64,000 nt of DNA from Pseudomonas sp. RIT-PI-AD (GTDB lineage: Bacteria; Pseudomonadota; Gammaproteobacteria; Pseudomonadales; Pseudomonadaceae): contig NZ_JANZKU010000012.1 of NCBI RefSeq assembly GCF_025642785.1, forward strand, positions 79,221 to 143,220. The letters are read 5' to 3'. Position numbers and translations under genes: made by a program. How positions within the stretch are numbered: the first letter of the stretch is position 1; every line of letters starts with the position of its first letter. Of the stretch, positions 30,941-39,718 are shown piece by piece. The notes under the pieces were generated by a model. That model saw nothing but the letters and a program-made list of their open reading frames with translations, was not told the DNA's origin and did no database searches.

Positions 30941-31123
30941 AGGTCGGCATACCCCACATAGAAAACAAGGCGGCGGAGGCCATCGCGCCCGCATTTGAAA
31001 TAAAAGGGCTTGCTGCAGGGATTCGCAGGCTTTTCCGTGACCCACAACCCGCCGCCAGCGCCCAGCCTGGGCCGCTCTCACCACCCTGCAGGGGTGCAGA
31101 AAAATCGACCCATTTAGCCCGCA

Positions 31124-31142
31124 GGCGTGGCGGGGGGACGAC
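31124..31142. other. candidate P2-type cos site
   Basis: The 19 bases GGCGTGGCGGGGGGACGAC resemble the P2 cohesive end GGCGAGGCGGGGAAAGCAC (recalled), especially the first 12. A dyad with 9-base arms CTGCGCGCG / CGCGCGCAG follows at 31142-31176, as expected for a packaging recognition region. The position between attL and the portal/terminase genes agrees with P2-like maps. From 31177 to 31366 I see no gene. Confidence 0.55.
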
Positions 31143-31366
31143 TGCGCGCGCCGGGCTCAGACACGCCCGCGCGCAGCTCTCGACTGTTCAAAATTTGTAC
31201 GATGCTCCTGGCGGTGAAGAGCCCACTGAGGCGGAGGCTGCGCGCAAGCGTGGTGCGCCGAGCCCCTACGTCAGCCGGAATCGGTTGACCTAAGAAACTC
31301 GATGGGGCTATGGTTCGCCCGTCGCTGTAAGTCCAGCGGCACGGGATTGGCGTCCCGGTTTACGAG

Positions 31367-31406
31367 GCGGACACGACCGCCAATAGAGCGGTTTTTTTGT
31401 GTCCGC
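31367..31406 (+). terminator. terminator nested in a larger palindrome, just before C4 RNA
   Basis: An inner hairpin ACCGC / GCGGT followed by seven T residues (31376-31398) is a classical terminator. It is enclosed by perfect outer arms GCGGACAC (31367-31374) and GTGTCCGC (31399-31406). The two structures are mutually compatible, so this may be a regulated stop at the C4 leader. Confidence 0.6.
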
Positions 31407-31510
31407 AGCATGGCAAGCCTGTTATGGGCGGGCCGTGTGTGGGTGCCTTCGGGCACGCCGGCCCTCGTACCGGTACGCCAACCCGCACGGTTCCGCTCAC
31501 CCAAATTGGC
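31407..31510 (+). ncRNA. C4 antisense RNA (phage antirepressor control)
   Basis: The sequence around GCCTGTTATGGGCGGGCC, the GTGCC-TTCG-GGCAC hairpin and CCCTCGTACCGGTACGCCAACCCGC is typical of the C4 RNA family of P1/P7-like immunity regions. Two segments pair with the leader just downstream: CCTCGTA (31463-31469) with TACGAGG (31534-31540, which contains the ribosome site), and CAACCCGC (31479-31486) with GCGGGTTG (31519-31526). By analogy with P1, it blocks translation of the next gene and, by coupling, of the antirepressor. Confidence 0.8.
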
Positions 31511-31548
31511 GTTTGGGGGCGGGTTGCAAGCCATACGAGGATTCAATC

Positions 31549-31872
31549 ATGTCGACCTTCTCCCGCACCCTCGCTCGCCTTGCCGAGCTGCATGCCCACC
31601 TTAGCCCGCTGCGCGGCGCCGATAGCGCCGTGCTCAAGGCCAATCACTTCGACGCCCAGCTCGATGAACTCGCGGCTATCACCGACGACCTCAAGCGACT
31701 CAGAGGCATCGGGCTGGAACTGAGCAACGTGCGTGGCGCGGTTGACATGCTGCTGGAGCTGTTGGATGCGGCGCACAACCGGAAATTGGATGGTGGCCAT
31801 TTGCATTGCCTGCTGAAGCCCCTGGTCGGCAAACTAGGCCAGGCCGAAGACGCGCTGGATGAGATCCTATGA
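31549..31872 (+). CDS. small helical protein, C4-controlled (Icd position)
   Basis: The 107-residue protein starts 8 bases after GAGG, which lies inside the C4-complementary segment. It is mostly helical with Leu-rich heptads (LARLAELHAHLSPLRG, AVDMLLELLDAAHNRKLDGGHLHCLLKPL). It overlaps the antirepressor start by ATGA. The position matches icd of P1, a division inhibitor translated ahead of ant, but I see no sequence evidence of that function. Confidence 0.65.
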   Translation: MSTFSRTLARLAELHAHLSPLRGADSAVLKANHFDAQLDELAAITDDLKRLRGIGLELSNVRGAVDMLLELLDAAHNRKLDGGHLHCLLKPLVGKLGQAEDALDEIL

Positions 31873-32720
31873 AGGGAAGCCAAAGCATGAACACCGCACC
31901 GCAGCTGTTCCCCGTTCCTTTCCACGGGGATACGGTCGTCCTGGTTGGCCAGGACAATGAGCCCTATGTGGCGATGAAGCCAATAGTCAGCAACATGGGG
32001 CTTTCGTGGCAGGGCCAGCAGGAAAAACTGACCGAGCGTTTCAACTCAACTATCAGGGAAATCCTGACAGTTGCGGAGGATGGGAAGCAGAGAGGAATGA
32101 TCTGTTTGCCGCTCAAGAAGCTCCCCGCTTGGCTCTATTCGATCAGCCCCAACAAGGTCGCCCCCGAGCTTCGCGAGAAGATCATCCGGTACCAGGAAGA
32201 ATGCGACGACGCCCTTTGGAACTACTGGACCCAGGGAGTGGCCGAGCGGCCCGGGGCTTCGACCGCTGCCTCGCGCATCGCCAACCACCGTCTGCGCCTG
32301 TCCCTGGCCAAAGAGCTGTACCGCACCCGCGACCAGGAACTGCGGCAGTTGATTCACCAGCAACTGGCCGACGTTTCCAATGCGCTGGGCTTGCCAGTAC
32401 CGGAGCTGGAGAGCATCGGCCGCGCCGCACCCAAGGCGCCAGACGTGGTTGAACCGTTCTGGAAGGCGTTGGCGTTTCTCGACGGCAAGGGGGTGGACTA
32501 CAACCACGCGCTGGCCAGCGGCCTGCTGGCGGTGAACCTGCCCGAACTGGCCCGCCTGTTGATCGAGCACGGCCAGCCACTGCGCTTCGACAGCACCCTG
32601 CGCCAGGGACTGTGGCAAAGCACCGCCCCGCGCTGCCTGCATAAGAACCGCGTGATACATAGCCGGCTGACGGATAAGGCGATTCGCTGCTGGGTATTCG
32701 TGCGGCCATTGGGAAGCTAG
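31869..32720 (+). CDS. phage antirepressor, P22_AR_N domain
   Basis: The 283-residue protein begins at the coupled ATG at 31869; an internal ATG at 31887 is also possible. Residues about 10-125 form an antirepressor N-terminal domain (VPFHGDTVVLVGQDNEPYVAMKPI, GLSWQGQQEKL, CLPLKKLPAWLYSI, LREKIIRYQEECDDALWNYW). A helical C-terminal part follows. Antirepressors inactivate the phage repressor and favour lytic growth. Synthesis here is expected to be silenced by the C4 RNA in the lysogen. Confidence 0.85.
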   Translation: MKGSQSMNTAPQLFPVPFHGDTVVLVGQDNEPYVAMKPIVSNMGLSWQGQQEKLTERFNSTIREILTVAEDGKQRGMICLPLKKLPAWLYSISPNKVAPELREKIIRYQEECDDALWNYWTQGVAERPGASTAASRIANHRLRLSLAKELYRTRDQELRQLIHQQLADVSNALGLPVPELESIGRAAPKAPDVVEPFWKALAFLDGKGVDYNHALASGLLAVNLPELARLLIEHGQPLRFDSTLRQGLWQSTAPRCLHKNRVIHSRLTDKAIRCWVFVRPLGS

Positions 32721-32828
32721 CCGTACACATGGCCATGGATGCTCAAGGGAAAATCCTTTCGTAACAGCCTTATATCTATGAAAACTTGGCTTGGAAGGCA
32801 GGTCTGAATTAACTAAGGGGCACCTAAT

Positions 32829-33398
32829 TTGAAACCCAAACTACAATCCGACCCTTTAATCCTTAGTAGCTATAAAGAAGCTGTCTTTGACGCCACTCTT
32901 ATGGAGGCAATAAGTTCAAGAGATATCAAGGAGCCTGGGAGCCTGCGTATACGAGAAATCGACCTAGAAGCGATTTCAGATTATGAGACTTGGTTAAATT
33001 CTGAGTATGATTTTGGTTGGGAGCGAGTGCCGAAATGGAAGAGAAGAGATCCTAAGGCGCTAGATATTGCTTTATGGCACGGTGAAAAGCTGGGCGGCCT
33101 TTGCTATGCATCACCAAAAGATAGCCGTGAAAAAATGCTAGTTCTGTATCTACAAAGGAACCCTGATAAGTCTCTTCCAACCGCTGGTCATGTCGCGTGG
33201 ATTTGCCTGACAGCAGTGAGGTTTTACGGTGTACTTTTAGACTTGAAATGGGTAGTAGTCAAAGATCCTCTTCCCGAAGCCCGTCACGTTTATGAGAGAC
33301 ATTATTTCAAAAACGTCCCCGGGGTAGGTCTTGCCTATGATCTAGAGCAGGACTACGCTGACATCGAAAAGGAGGCTGAAAATGAGCGAAAAAACTGA
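32829..33398 (+). CDS. GNAT-like cargo protein
   Basis: The start is TTG, with AAGGGG 8 bases upstream. The 189-residue protein is AT-rich compared with the phage backbone. Its C-terminal half has the order expected for an N-acetyltransferase fold: strand MLVLYLQRNP, helix VAWICLTAVRFYGVLLD, strand LKWVVVKDP, then helix EARHVYERHYFK. The acetyl-CoA loop is not obvious, so activity is uncertain. It overlaps the next small gene by 17 bases. The pair sits where the ctx toxin gene lies in phiCTX. Confidence 0.6.
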   Translation: MKPKLQSDPLILSSYKEAVFDATLMEAISSRDIKEPGSLRIREIDLEAISDYETWLNSEYDFGWERVPKWKRRDPKALDIALWHGEKLGGLCYASPKDSREKMLVLYLQRNPDKSLPTAGHVAWICLTAVRFYGVLLDLKWVVVKDPLPEARHVYERHYFKNVPGVGLAYDLEQDYADIEKEAENERKN

Positions 33399-33603
33399 TA
33401 GAGCTTCGAGAGCAAAACAAGCTAAGGCGCTGGCAGCCGAGCGACTTGAACACTTGCGCTCAGCTACGGCGTATCGCAGCCTTCATACTGCTGATGGTGT
33501 GAGAGCTTCTCTTGAGATGGAGGGGTCGGCTTTTGCTGGAAAGCCTAAAAAGCAATCAGGAATCATCTTGAGAGGCTTCTCAACGGTTAAGGCAACCAGC
33601 TAA
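33382..33603 (+). CDS. small basic partner of the GNAT-like protein
   Basis: The 73-residue protein follows a strong AAGGAGG and overlaps the end of the GNAT-like gene. It is Lys/Arg/Ala-rich with a helical N-terminal half (ASRAKQAKALAAERLEHLR) and no recognisable domain. The overlap suggests a functional pair; GNAT toxins with a small DNA-binding antitoxin are a known pattern, but usually with the antitoxin first. Function unknown. Confidence 0.55.
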   Translation: MSEKTDRASRAKQAKALAAERLEHLRSATAYRSLHTADGVRASLEMEGSAFAGKPKKQSGIILRGFSTVKATS

Positions 33604-33624
33604 CTCTGGAGGCTCTAGTACCAT

Positions 33625-34653
33625 TCAGTACAGACTCCTAAATTTCACCAACTCATCCCCCGCCCACTCGTTCACCTGCTGGAGCCTAGCCTGCACCGGC
33701 TCCAGCTCGTTCTGCGCGTACACCTCGGCGGCGTCCCGGATCGAGCCGAACCCGCCGGCGTTCTGCGGGACGATCCCCATCAGCTGCGGCGGTATCCGTA
33801 GCGCGGCCAGCAGGTCGTCACGGGACAGGTTCTTGATCGAGGCGAACTCGTCCTTCGCCGCCACCTCCGACACCGGGATGACCTGGATGCCTTCCTTCTT
33901 CCCGTTGGGCGCGTAGACGAACAGGTTGCGGAAATTCCCCGGTCCCTTCGCTTCCTTCATCGCCTTGCGCAAATCGTCGATATCGGCCTGGTCCTGGGCC
34001 GCGTCGGTCATGTAGAGGATGAAGCCAGCGTGTGAGCCGTTTTCGTAGTATTTCCGCCGGAACAGCGTCGCGGCCTCGTTGAGCAGCGCCGATTGCAGCG
34101 CCGACACCCACTCGGGCATGCCGTAGATTTCCTGGTCGATATCGGCCTCGCGCAGCTGGCACACCGTGCCCGGGTCGAACAGGTGCTCGTTCTGCCAGCC
34201 GGCCACCTGGTAGAACTCACCCTCCCGCCCGACCCGCATGTACTTCGCCAGCAGCGGCTCGAACCGGATCGGCGAGCCCAGCACCGATCGGCGTTGCTCC
34301 AGGTAGCCGTTGCCCGACCACAGCCAGTCCATGGTCAACTGCTCGAACGCGGCGCGGGACAGCCGAGGGTGGGGGACGAAGGTGCGGGCGAGCATGTTGC
34401 GCTTGAACGCGAGGCCGGACCCTAGGTGGACCGCCGCACGTGTCGAGCGGGCCAAGCCATCGAGCGACAGGGGCGGTTCGTACCAGCGGCCGTTGAACCA
34501 GCACTCCAGGTAGTCGAAGATCCCGCGCCCGCCCAGGACCGGGGTCGGTTCCCCGAAGGTGAACGCCTGCATGCCGCCCGGCTGGGCTACAGCGGGGGGT
34601 GTCGCTACCTGGGAATGCACTGCAGCCTGCCGGCCGCGTTTATGCTTGCTCAT
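33625..34653 (-). CDS. Q: portal protein (P2 gpQ family)
   Basis: The 342-residue protein is close to the 344 residues of P2 gpQ. PBSX/P2 portal motifs are visible: WYEPPLSLDGLARSTRAAVHLGSGLAFKRNML and NLSRDDLLAALRIPPQLMGIVPQNAGGFGS. It forms the dodecameric gate at one capsid vertex through which terminase pumps DNA. It overlaps the end of the terminase gene by one base and is transcribed leftward with it. Confidence 0.93.
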   Translation of the reverse strand: MSKHKRGRQAAVHSQVATPPAVAQPGGMQAFTFGEPTPVLGGRGIFDYLECWFNGRWYEPPLSLDGLARSTRAAVHLGSGLAFKRNMLARTFVPHPRLSRAAFEQLTMDWLWSGNGYLEQRRSVLGSPIRFEPLLAKYMRVGREGEFYQVAGWQNEHLFDPGTVCQLREADIDQEIYGMPEWVSALQSALLNEAATLFRRKYYENGSHAGFILYMTDAAQDQADIDDLRKAMKEAKGPGNFRNLFVYAPNGKKEGIQVIPVSEVAAKDEFASIKNLSRDDLLAALRIPPQLMGIVPQNAGGFGSIRDAAEVYAQNELEPVQARLQQVNEWAGDELVKFRSLY

Positions 34654-36410
34654 CAGAAAATCTCCATGCGCCCGGTGTTGGCCGTGGTCGTGCCTTCGAG
34701 CGGTTCGTTGTGAAGGGCGTGGAACAGCGCCCAGGCCAGGTCGGCGTGGCCGGTCTCGTCGGTCCGTCCCGCGGTGTAGGTGAATTGGCGACCGCTGGCG
34801 GTGACCGTTTTGCGAATCGCCATCAGCGATTGGGCGATGTCAGTCCAGCCGGCATCGAACTCCAGCCGTCCCTTGTGGATGACGTCCCACGCCTTCATCA
34901 CCAGTCGGGTTTTCACCTCGGGCGAGTAGCTGAAGGTGGTCAGCCCAGGGAAGAACTGGCGGACCAACTGGGCCACGCCGCTGCCCATGCCGGTTGTGTC
35001 GATGCCGATATAGGTGACCCAGTAGCGCCTGGTGATCTGGCGGATCATCTCGGCTTGGGCACCGAAATCCATGCCGCGGAACTGGTGACGTTCCAGCACC
35101 CGGAATTTCCCACCCGGGACCAGGGGCGGTGCGACCACCACCAGGCCGGCGGAGTCGCCGGTTTCGGCCGGGTCGTAGCCGACCCATACGGCGCGGTCGC
35201 CGAATGGGCGCGAAGCAAACGGCTTGTAGTCCTCCCCCCATTCGATCCACGAATCGACCATGCAGGGCTGAAGCATCGCCAGGGGGAAAATGCTCGCGCC
35301 ATCGTCGACGAAGTCGCACATGAGCAGGTTCGAGAAGGCCAGCGGGCTGTACTCCCGGCGCAGCTCTTCAATGTCGAACAGGTCGCAGCCGCCGCGCTCC
35401 GCGTCCAGGATGGTCACGATCTGCCGCCACATCTGGTCTTCACATAGCCGGCCGCCTTGGAGGGCGGAGTGGGAAACGTCGACCTTGAGGTGCTGCGCGG
35501 CGGGCTTGCCCTTGTTGAACCGCTCGCCGGTCCAGAACGAATAGGCTTCGTGGGCCATGCTGCTGGGTGTGGAGAAGTAGGTCTTCCGCCATTTCTTGTG
35601 CATGGCCATGCCCGAGGCCACTTTGTTCAGTTCCTCGAACTTGAACGTCCAGAAGAATTCGTCGAAGTAGAAATTCCCGTGGTAGCCCTGGGCGGTGCGG
35701 GCGTTGGTGCCGAGGAAATACAGCTCAGCCCCATTGGGCAGCACGATGGGATCGCCGGACAGCTCGACGCCGATCACCTCCCGACAAAACGCCTGGATAT
35801 ACCCCCGAAACAGATAGGCCTGGTTCTTCGAGGCGGACAGAAAAATCTGATTCCTTCCCGTCAGCAGGGCGTCTAGAAGCGCCTCGCGGGCGAAATACCA
35901 GGTGGCGCCGATCTGGCGGGACTTCAGGATGACCCGGGTGCGTAGGCTCCCCGCGCGATACCAGTCCTTCTGATAGTCGAAACAGCTGTCGAGGAAGGCC
36001 TCGTTCAGCAGCTCGATCTGCTCTTCGCTGATATCGTTTTTCGGTGAGCGCTTCTTCGGTCCTTCGTTGCGCTTGGCCAGGTTCGGGTTGAGGTCGGTCT
36101 CCGTACCGCCACCCTGGAATCTCTGTATCCGCGCCTGCCGCTCAAGCTGCCGGTGCAGCAGGTCAATTTCCTTGAAGTCGCCGCCGCTCTTCTGCTCCTT
36201 CAGGATGAGCTGGACCAGGCGTGCCTCCAGCGCCCCGCCGATCCGCTCCACATTGTCCGCCCGGTCCCACTCGTCGCGGGTCTTCCAGGCGTGCAGGGTT
36301 TTCTCCTTCTCGCCCAGATAGTCGGCAATGTCGGTCACCCGCCAGCCAGTCCAGTACAGGAACTTGGCGTGGCGGCGGTTATCCATTGTTGGGCGTTGGG
36401 TCTCGTTCAT
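34653..36410 (-). CDS. P: terminase large subunit, ATPase/nuclease (P2 gpP family)
   Basis: The 585-residue protein matches the size of P2 gpP. A helix-turn-helix lies at about residues 22-45 (WRVTDIADYLGEKEKTLHAWK). Residues 161-170 (ILKSRQIGAT) are the Walker A variant typical of terminases. The nuclease domain in the C-terminal third includes VGYDPAETGDSAGLVV and YIGIDTTGMG. It cuts cos and drives packaging. An alternative start is the ATG eight codons later. Confidence 0.93.
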   Translation of the reverse strand: MNETQRPTMDNRRHAKFLYWTGWRVTDIADYLGEKEKTLHAWKTRDEWDRADNVERIGGALEARLVQLILKEQKSGGDFKEIDLLHRQLERQARIQRFQGGGTETDLNPNLAKRNEGPKKRSPKNDISEEQIELLNEAFLDSCFDYQKDWYRAGSLRTRVILKSRQIGATWYFAREALLDALLTGRNQIFLSASKNQAYLFRGYIQAFCREVIGVELSGDPIVLPNGAELYFLGTNARTAQGYHGNFYFDEFFWTFKFEELNKVASGMAMHKKWRKTYFSTPSSMAHEAYSFWTGERFNKGKPAAQHLKVDVSHSALQGGRLCEDQMWRQIVTILDAERGGCDLFDIEELRREYSPLAFSNLLMCDFVDDGASIFPLAMLQPCMVDSWIEWGEDYKPFASRPFGDRAVWVGYDPAETGDSAGLVVVAPPLVPGGKFRVLERHQFRGMDFGAQAEMIRQITRRYWVTYIGIDTTGMGSGVAQLVRQFFPGLTTFSYSPEVKTRLVMKAWDVIHKGRLEFDAGWTDIAQSLMAIRKTVTASGRQFTYTAGRTDETGHADLAWALFHALHNEPLEGTTTANTGRMEIF

Positions 36411-36457
36411 GGCGGCGATGCTGCCGCCCCGGCCGGCCGCCGCCGAGCGGCCCTACT

Positions 36458-36476
36458 TGTACGCCGTCCCCCTACA
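36458..36476. promoter_or_regulatory. candidate late-promoter activator box (P/O intergenic)
   Basis: TGTA-N11-TACA lies between the divergent terminase and scaffold genes, where P2 has its divergent late promoters bound by Ogr. The same TGTA-N11-TACA arrangement occurs before V and before FI. The P2 site is TGT-N12-ACA, so the spacing here is one base longer. Confidence 0.6.
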
Positions 36477-36566
36477 CACCCCCCTCATTGCTGGGCCGCG
36501 CGCGCGTCCCGACCATGCCCCTCATCGCCACGCACCCTGCGTTACCGATTCGAGGACCCCCACGGC

Positions 36567-37394
36567 ATGAGCAAGAATTTCCGCAGCACCTGGTTCCGCG
36601 TCGCCGTCGAAGGCGGCACCACCGACAAGCGCAAGATCGAGCGAAAATGGCTGGAACAGGCGGCCAAAAACTTCAACCGCGCCACCTACGGCGCCCGCGT
36701 CTGGCTGGAGCACCTGCGCGGCACCATGCCGGACGGTCCGTTCAAGGCCTACGGTGACGTCCTGTCGCTGAAGGCGGAGGAAGTGGATATCGCGGGCACC
36801 AAGCGCCTCGGCCTGTTCGCCCAGATCGAGCCCACCGACGACCTGGTCGCCATGAACAAGGCGAAGCAGAAGCTCTACACCTCCATCGAAATCGACCCGA
36901 GCTTCGCCGATACCGGCGAGGCCTACATGGTCGGGCTGGGGGTCACCGACTCCCCGGCCAGCCTGGGCACCGACGTGCTGGCCTTCAGCGCGCAGAACCC
37001 CGACAGCAGCCCCTTCCGCGACCGCCATTTCTCCGCGGACTCCATGTTCACCGAGGCGCTGGAGACCCGCCTGGAATTCGAGCAGGTGGAGCCCGGCATC
37101 GGGGTGCAGTTGCTGGGCAAGGTCCAGGAATTGTTGCGCGGCAAGGCCAAGAGCGAGACCGAGTTCACCGCCGTCAGCGGCGCCGTGGAAGCCCTCGCCG
37201 AACACGGCCGGACCCTGGCCGACCAATTCGCCGCCGAGCAGAGCAAAACCCAGGACCTCAGCACCCAGGTCTCGACGCTTCGCACCGAGCTGGCCGACCT
37301 GAAAACCAGCCTGGGCAAGATCCAGGACTTCACGCAGACCAAGCGCCCGGTGATTTCGGGCGGCGGCAGTGGCCAGCCAGTGACCGACTGCTGA
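36567..37394 (+). CDS. O: capsid scaffolding protein/protease (P2 gpO family)
   Basis: The start at 36567 follows GAGGA and gives 275 residues, near the 284 of P2 gpO. The N-terminal half has the typical SKNFRSTWFRVAVEGGTTDKRKIERKWL and ATYGARVWLEHLRG blocks of the serine protease domain; the C-terminal half is a coiled coil used for scaffolding (AEQSKTQDLSTQVSTLRTELADLKTSLGK). It directs capsid assembly and cleaves head proteins. First gene of the rightward capsid operon. Confidence 0.93.
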   Translation: MSKNFRSTWFRVAVEGGTTDKRKIERKWLEQAAKNFNRATYGARVWLEHLRGTMPDGPFKAYGDVLSLKAEEVDIAGTKRLGLFAQIEPTDDLVAMNKAKQKLYTSIEIDPSFADTGEAYMVGLGVTDSPASLGTDVLAFSAQNPDSSPFRDRHFSADSMFTEALETRLEFEQVEPGIGVQLLGKVQELLRGKAKSETEFTAVSGAVEALAEHGRTLADQFAAEQSKTQDLSTQVSTLRTELADLKTSLGKIQDFTQTKRPVISGGGSGQPVTDC

Positions 37395-37426
37395 CTCCCG
37401 ACTACCGAAGAGCCCAAGGAACCACC

Positions 37427-38437
37427 ATGCGCAACGAAACCAGAGTTCTCTTCAACGCCTACCTGCAGCAGCTGGCGCAGCTGCACGGCGTTGCCGACGT
37501 CACCACGAAATTCGCCACCGCTCCCAGTGTCACCCAGACCCTGGAAACCCGCATTCAGGAGTCGAGCGACTTCCTCAAGCGGATCAACATCTACGGCGTG
37601 ACCGAACAGATGGGCGAAAAGATCGGCCTGGGTGTCACCGGGCCGCTGGCCGGTACTACCGACACCGATACCCAGGAGCGCGAAACCCGCGATATCAGCA
37701 GCCTCGACAGTCGCGGGTACGCCTGCACCCAGACCAACTACGACACCCACATCAAGTATTCCAAGCTGGATGCCTGGGCGAAATTCCCGGATTTCCAGGC
37801 GCGCATTCGTGACGCCATCATCAAGCTGATGGCCCTCAACCGGATCATGATCGGTTGGAACGGCACCAGCCGCGCCAAGACCTCCAATCCCACCACCAAC
37901 CCTCTGTTGCAGGACGTGAACATCGGCTGGCTGCAGAAAATGCGCAGCGAAAACGCCGCCCGGGTGCTGGATGAAATCAAGCAGGGCAGCGACAAGATCG
38001 AGGTGGGTGCGGGTGGCGACTTCGCCAACCTCGACGCCTTGGTGTTCAGCATGGTGTCGGAGCTGATCGAGCCCTGGTATCAGGAGGACTCCGAGCTGGT
38101 GGTGATCTGCGGGCGCCACCTGCTGGCGGACAAATACTTCCCGATCATCAACAAGATCCAGGCCCCAACCGAGATGCTCGCGGCTGACATCGTCACCAGC
38201 CAGAAGCGCATCGGCAACCTGCCGGCAGTGCGCGTACCGCACTTCCCGCCCAAGGCGCTGATGGTCACCCGACTGGATAACCTCTCGCTCTACTGGCAGG
38301 AGGGCACCCGCCGCCGCACCGTTGTGGACAACGCCAAGCGTGACCGCATCGAGAACTACGAGTCGGTGAACGAGGCCTACGTGGTCGAGGACCTGGGCTG
38401 CGCGGCGCTGGCTGAAAACATCGAGATCAAGCCATGA
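37427..38437 (+). CDS. N: major capsid protein (P2 gpN family)
   Basis: The 336-residue HK97-fold protein is near the 357 of P2 gpN. Characteristic blocks are METRVLFNAYLQQLAQLHGV-like N-terminus, GLGVTGPLAGTTDT, and LRVPHFPPKALMVTRLDNLSLYWQ-like C-terminal region. AAGGA precedes the start by a few bases. It overlaps the M gene by four bases. Confidence 0.93.
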   Translation: MRNETRVLFNAYLQQLAQLHGVADVTTKFATAPSVTQTLETRIQESSDFLKRINIYGVTEQMGEKIGLGVTGPLAGTTDTDTQERETRDISSLDSRGYACTQTNYDTHIKYSKLDAWAKFPDFQARIRDAIIKLMALNRIMIGWNGTSRAKTSNPTTNPLLQDVNIGWLQKMRSENAARVLDEIKQGSDKIEVGAGGDFANLDALVFSMVSELIEPWYQEDSELVVICGRHLLADKYFPIINKIQAPTEMLAADIVTSQKRIGNLPAVRVPHFPPKALMVTRLDNLSLYWQEGTRRRTVVDNAKRDRIENYESVNEAYVVEDLGCAALAENIEIKP

Positions 38438-39153
38438 ACCCTTGCCGCGCTCATTTCCTACGTGTCACCGCCGCCCTGGAGGCGGCGGCCAGCGACCCGG
38501 GCACCTCCATGGAAGGCGCCACGTCCTACGAGCTGCAACTGCATCAGCTGATCCAGGATCGTCTGCGCCTGAAGCAGGTGCAGTCGAACCAAGCCAAGGC
38601 AGAGCTTAAACGCCAGCTCTTGGTTCACCACGCCGACTATGTGCAGGGCGTGATCGAGGCCGGCCGGGGCGCACAGGACGAAGTGGTCACCACCGTCATG
38701 CTCTGGCGCATCGACGCCGGTGACTACCCTGGCGCCCTCGACGTTGTGGCGTATGTGTTGCAACACGGGTTGCCGATGCCGGATCGGTTCAATCGCACCA
38801 CCGGTTGCCTGGTAGCCGAGGAAATTGCCGAGGCAGCGCTTAAGGCGCAAAAGGCCGGTGACACCTTCCCTCTGGCCATCCTGCACCGCACCGCCGAGCT
38901 GACCGAGGGCCAGGACATGCCCGACGAGGTACGCGCCAAGCTGCTGCTCGCCACGGGTCGCGCAACCCTGCAAGGGCTGACCGAGGATGCCCCCGGCCAG
39001 CCCGGGCAGATCCAGGCGGGCATCGACCTGCTGAAAAGCGCCATCGATCGCCATAGCACCTGCGGTGGCAAGAAAGACCTGGACGGCGCGGAGCGGTTGC
39101 TGAAGAAGCACACCGAGCGCCAGGAAAAAGAACACGCCGCCACTGGCGGCTAA
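38434..39153 (+). CDS. M: terminase small subunit (P2 gpM family)
   Basis: The 239-residue protein compares with 247 in P2. It has the family features ALLARWRIDAGDYPGALDVVAYVLQHGLPMPDRF-like core (here MLWRIDAGDYPGALDVV) and a helical, charged C-terminus (KKHTERQEKEH). It recognises cos and presents DNA to the large subunit. It overlaps the capsid gene (ATGA). Confidence 0.92.
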   Translation: MNPCRAHFLRVTAALEAAASDPGTSMEGATSYELQLHQLIQDRLRLKQVQSNQAKAELKRQLLVHHADYVQGVIEAGRGAQDEVVTTVMLWRIDAGDYPGALDVVAYVLQHGLPMPDRFNRTTGCLVAEEIAEAALKAQKAGDTFPLAILHRTAELTEGQDMPDEVRAKLLLATGRATLQGLTEDAPGQPGQIQAGIDLLKSAIDRHSTCGGKKDLDGAERLLKKHTERQEKEHAATGG

Positions 39154-39256
39154 CCGAGCGGTCCCCCGCAACCCCGGCGGCTCGGGGCTGATCACGGGTT
39201 TACTTCCTTTTCCCTGTGTGACGCCCCGACCACCGCCGACCTATTCGAGCCTGAGC

Positions 39257-39718
39257 ATGAGCGGATTTATCGCTGGCGCCCCCGTGCCCGCCAGCCACAT
39301 CAACAGCGACCCCTACTGGCCCAGCGTCGACCTGGAGACGGTGCGGGCCGCCCTGCGGATCGACGCCAGCGTGACCGAAGCGCGGCTCGAAACCGCGGTC
39401 GTCGCCGCCATGATCGAGGTCAACCGCGGCCTCGCGGAATGGCGCGCCGCCCAGCAGGCCCAGGGCTACGCCAGCCTGGACCAGGTGCCCGCCGAGCCGA
39501 TCAACGGCATCTCCGGCCTGGTGCACCTGTACCTGCGAGCCGTCCAGGCCGGCGCCGGTGCGGAGATCATCGAACGCTACCGCGGCTACGACACCACCAA
39601 CAGCGGCGAGCGCAACGCCGAGGCCATCCAGGACCTACGCGACGAATACCGGCGCGACCAGCGCTGGGCGCTCAGCGACCTGGTGGGCCGCCGCCGTATG
39701 ACCGTGGAGCTGATCTGA
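39257..39718 (+). CDS. L: head completion/stabilisation protein (P2 gpL family)
   Basis: From the ATG at 39257 the product has 153 residues, starting MSGFIAGAP as is usual for gpL. The core NSDPYWPSVDLETVRAALRIDASVT and the C-terminal YRRDQRWALSDLVGRRRMTVELI are typical. It acts as the head-tail connector after packaging. The stop codon overlaps the start of X (TGATG). Confidence 0.9.
   Translation: MSGFIAGAPVPASHINSDPYWPSVDLETVRAALRIDASVTEARLETAVVAAMIEVNRGLAEWRAAQQAQGYASLDQVPAEPINGISGLVHLYLRAVQAGAGAEIIERYRGYDTTNSGERNAEAIQDLRDEYRRDQRWALSDLVGRRRMTVELI

Noticed and set aside
31302..31604. Open frame of 100 codons crossing the C4 RNA region
   Set aside because: It overlaps the structured C4 RNA and the terminator, has no ribosome site and is in another frame from the well supported gene at 31549. 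Such frames are by-products of the conserved RNA.
36411..36566. Exact P2 Ogr site TGT-N12-ACA between P and O
   Set aside because: The only match has N13 spacing. It is reported as a variant box because the same spacing recurs at two other late promoter positions, not as a canonical Ogr site.
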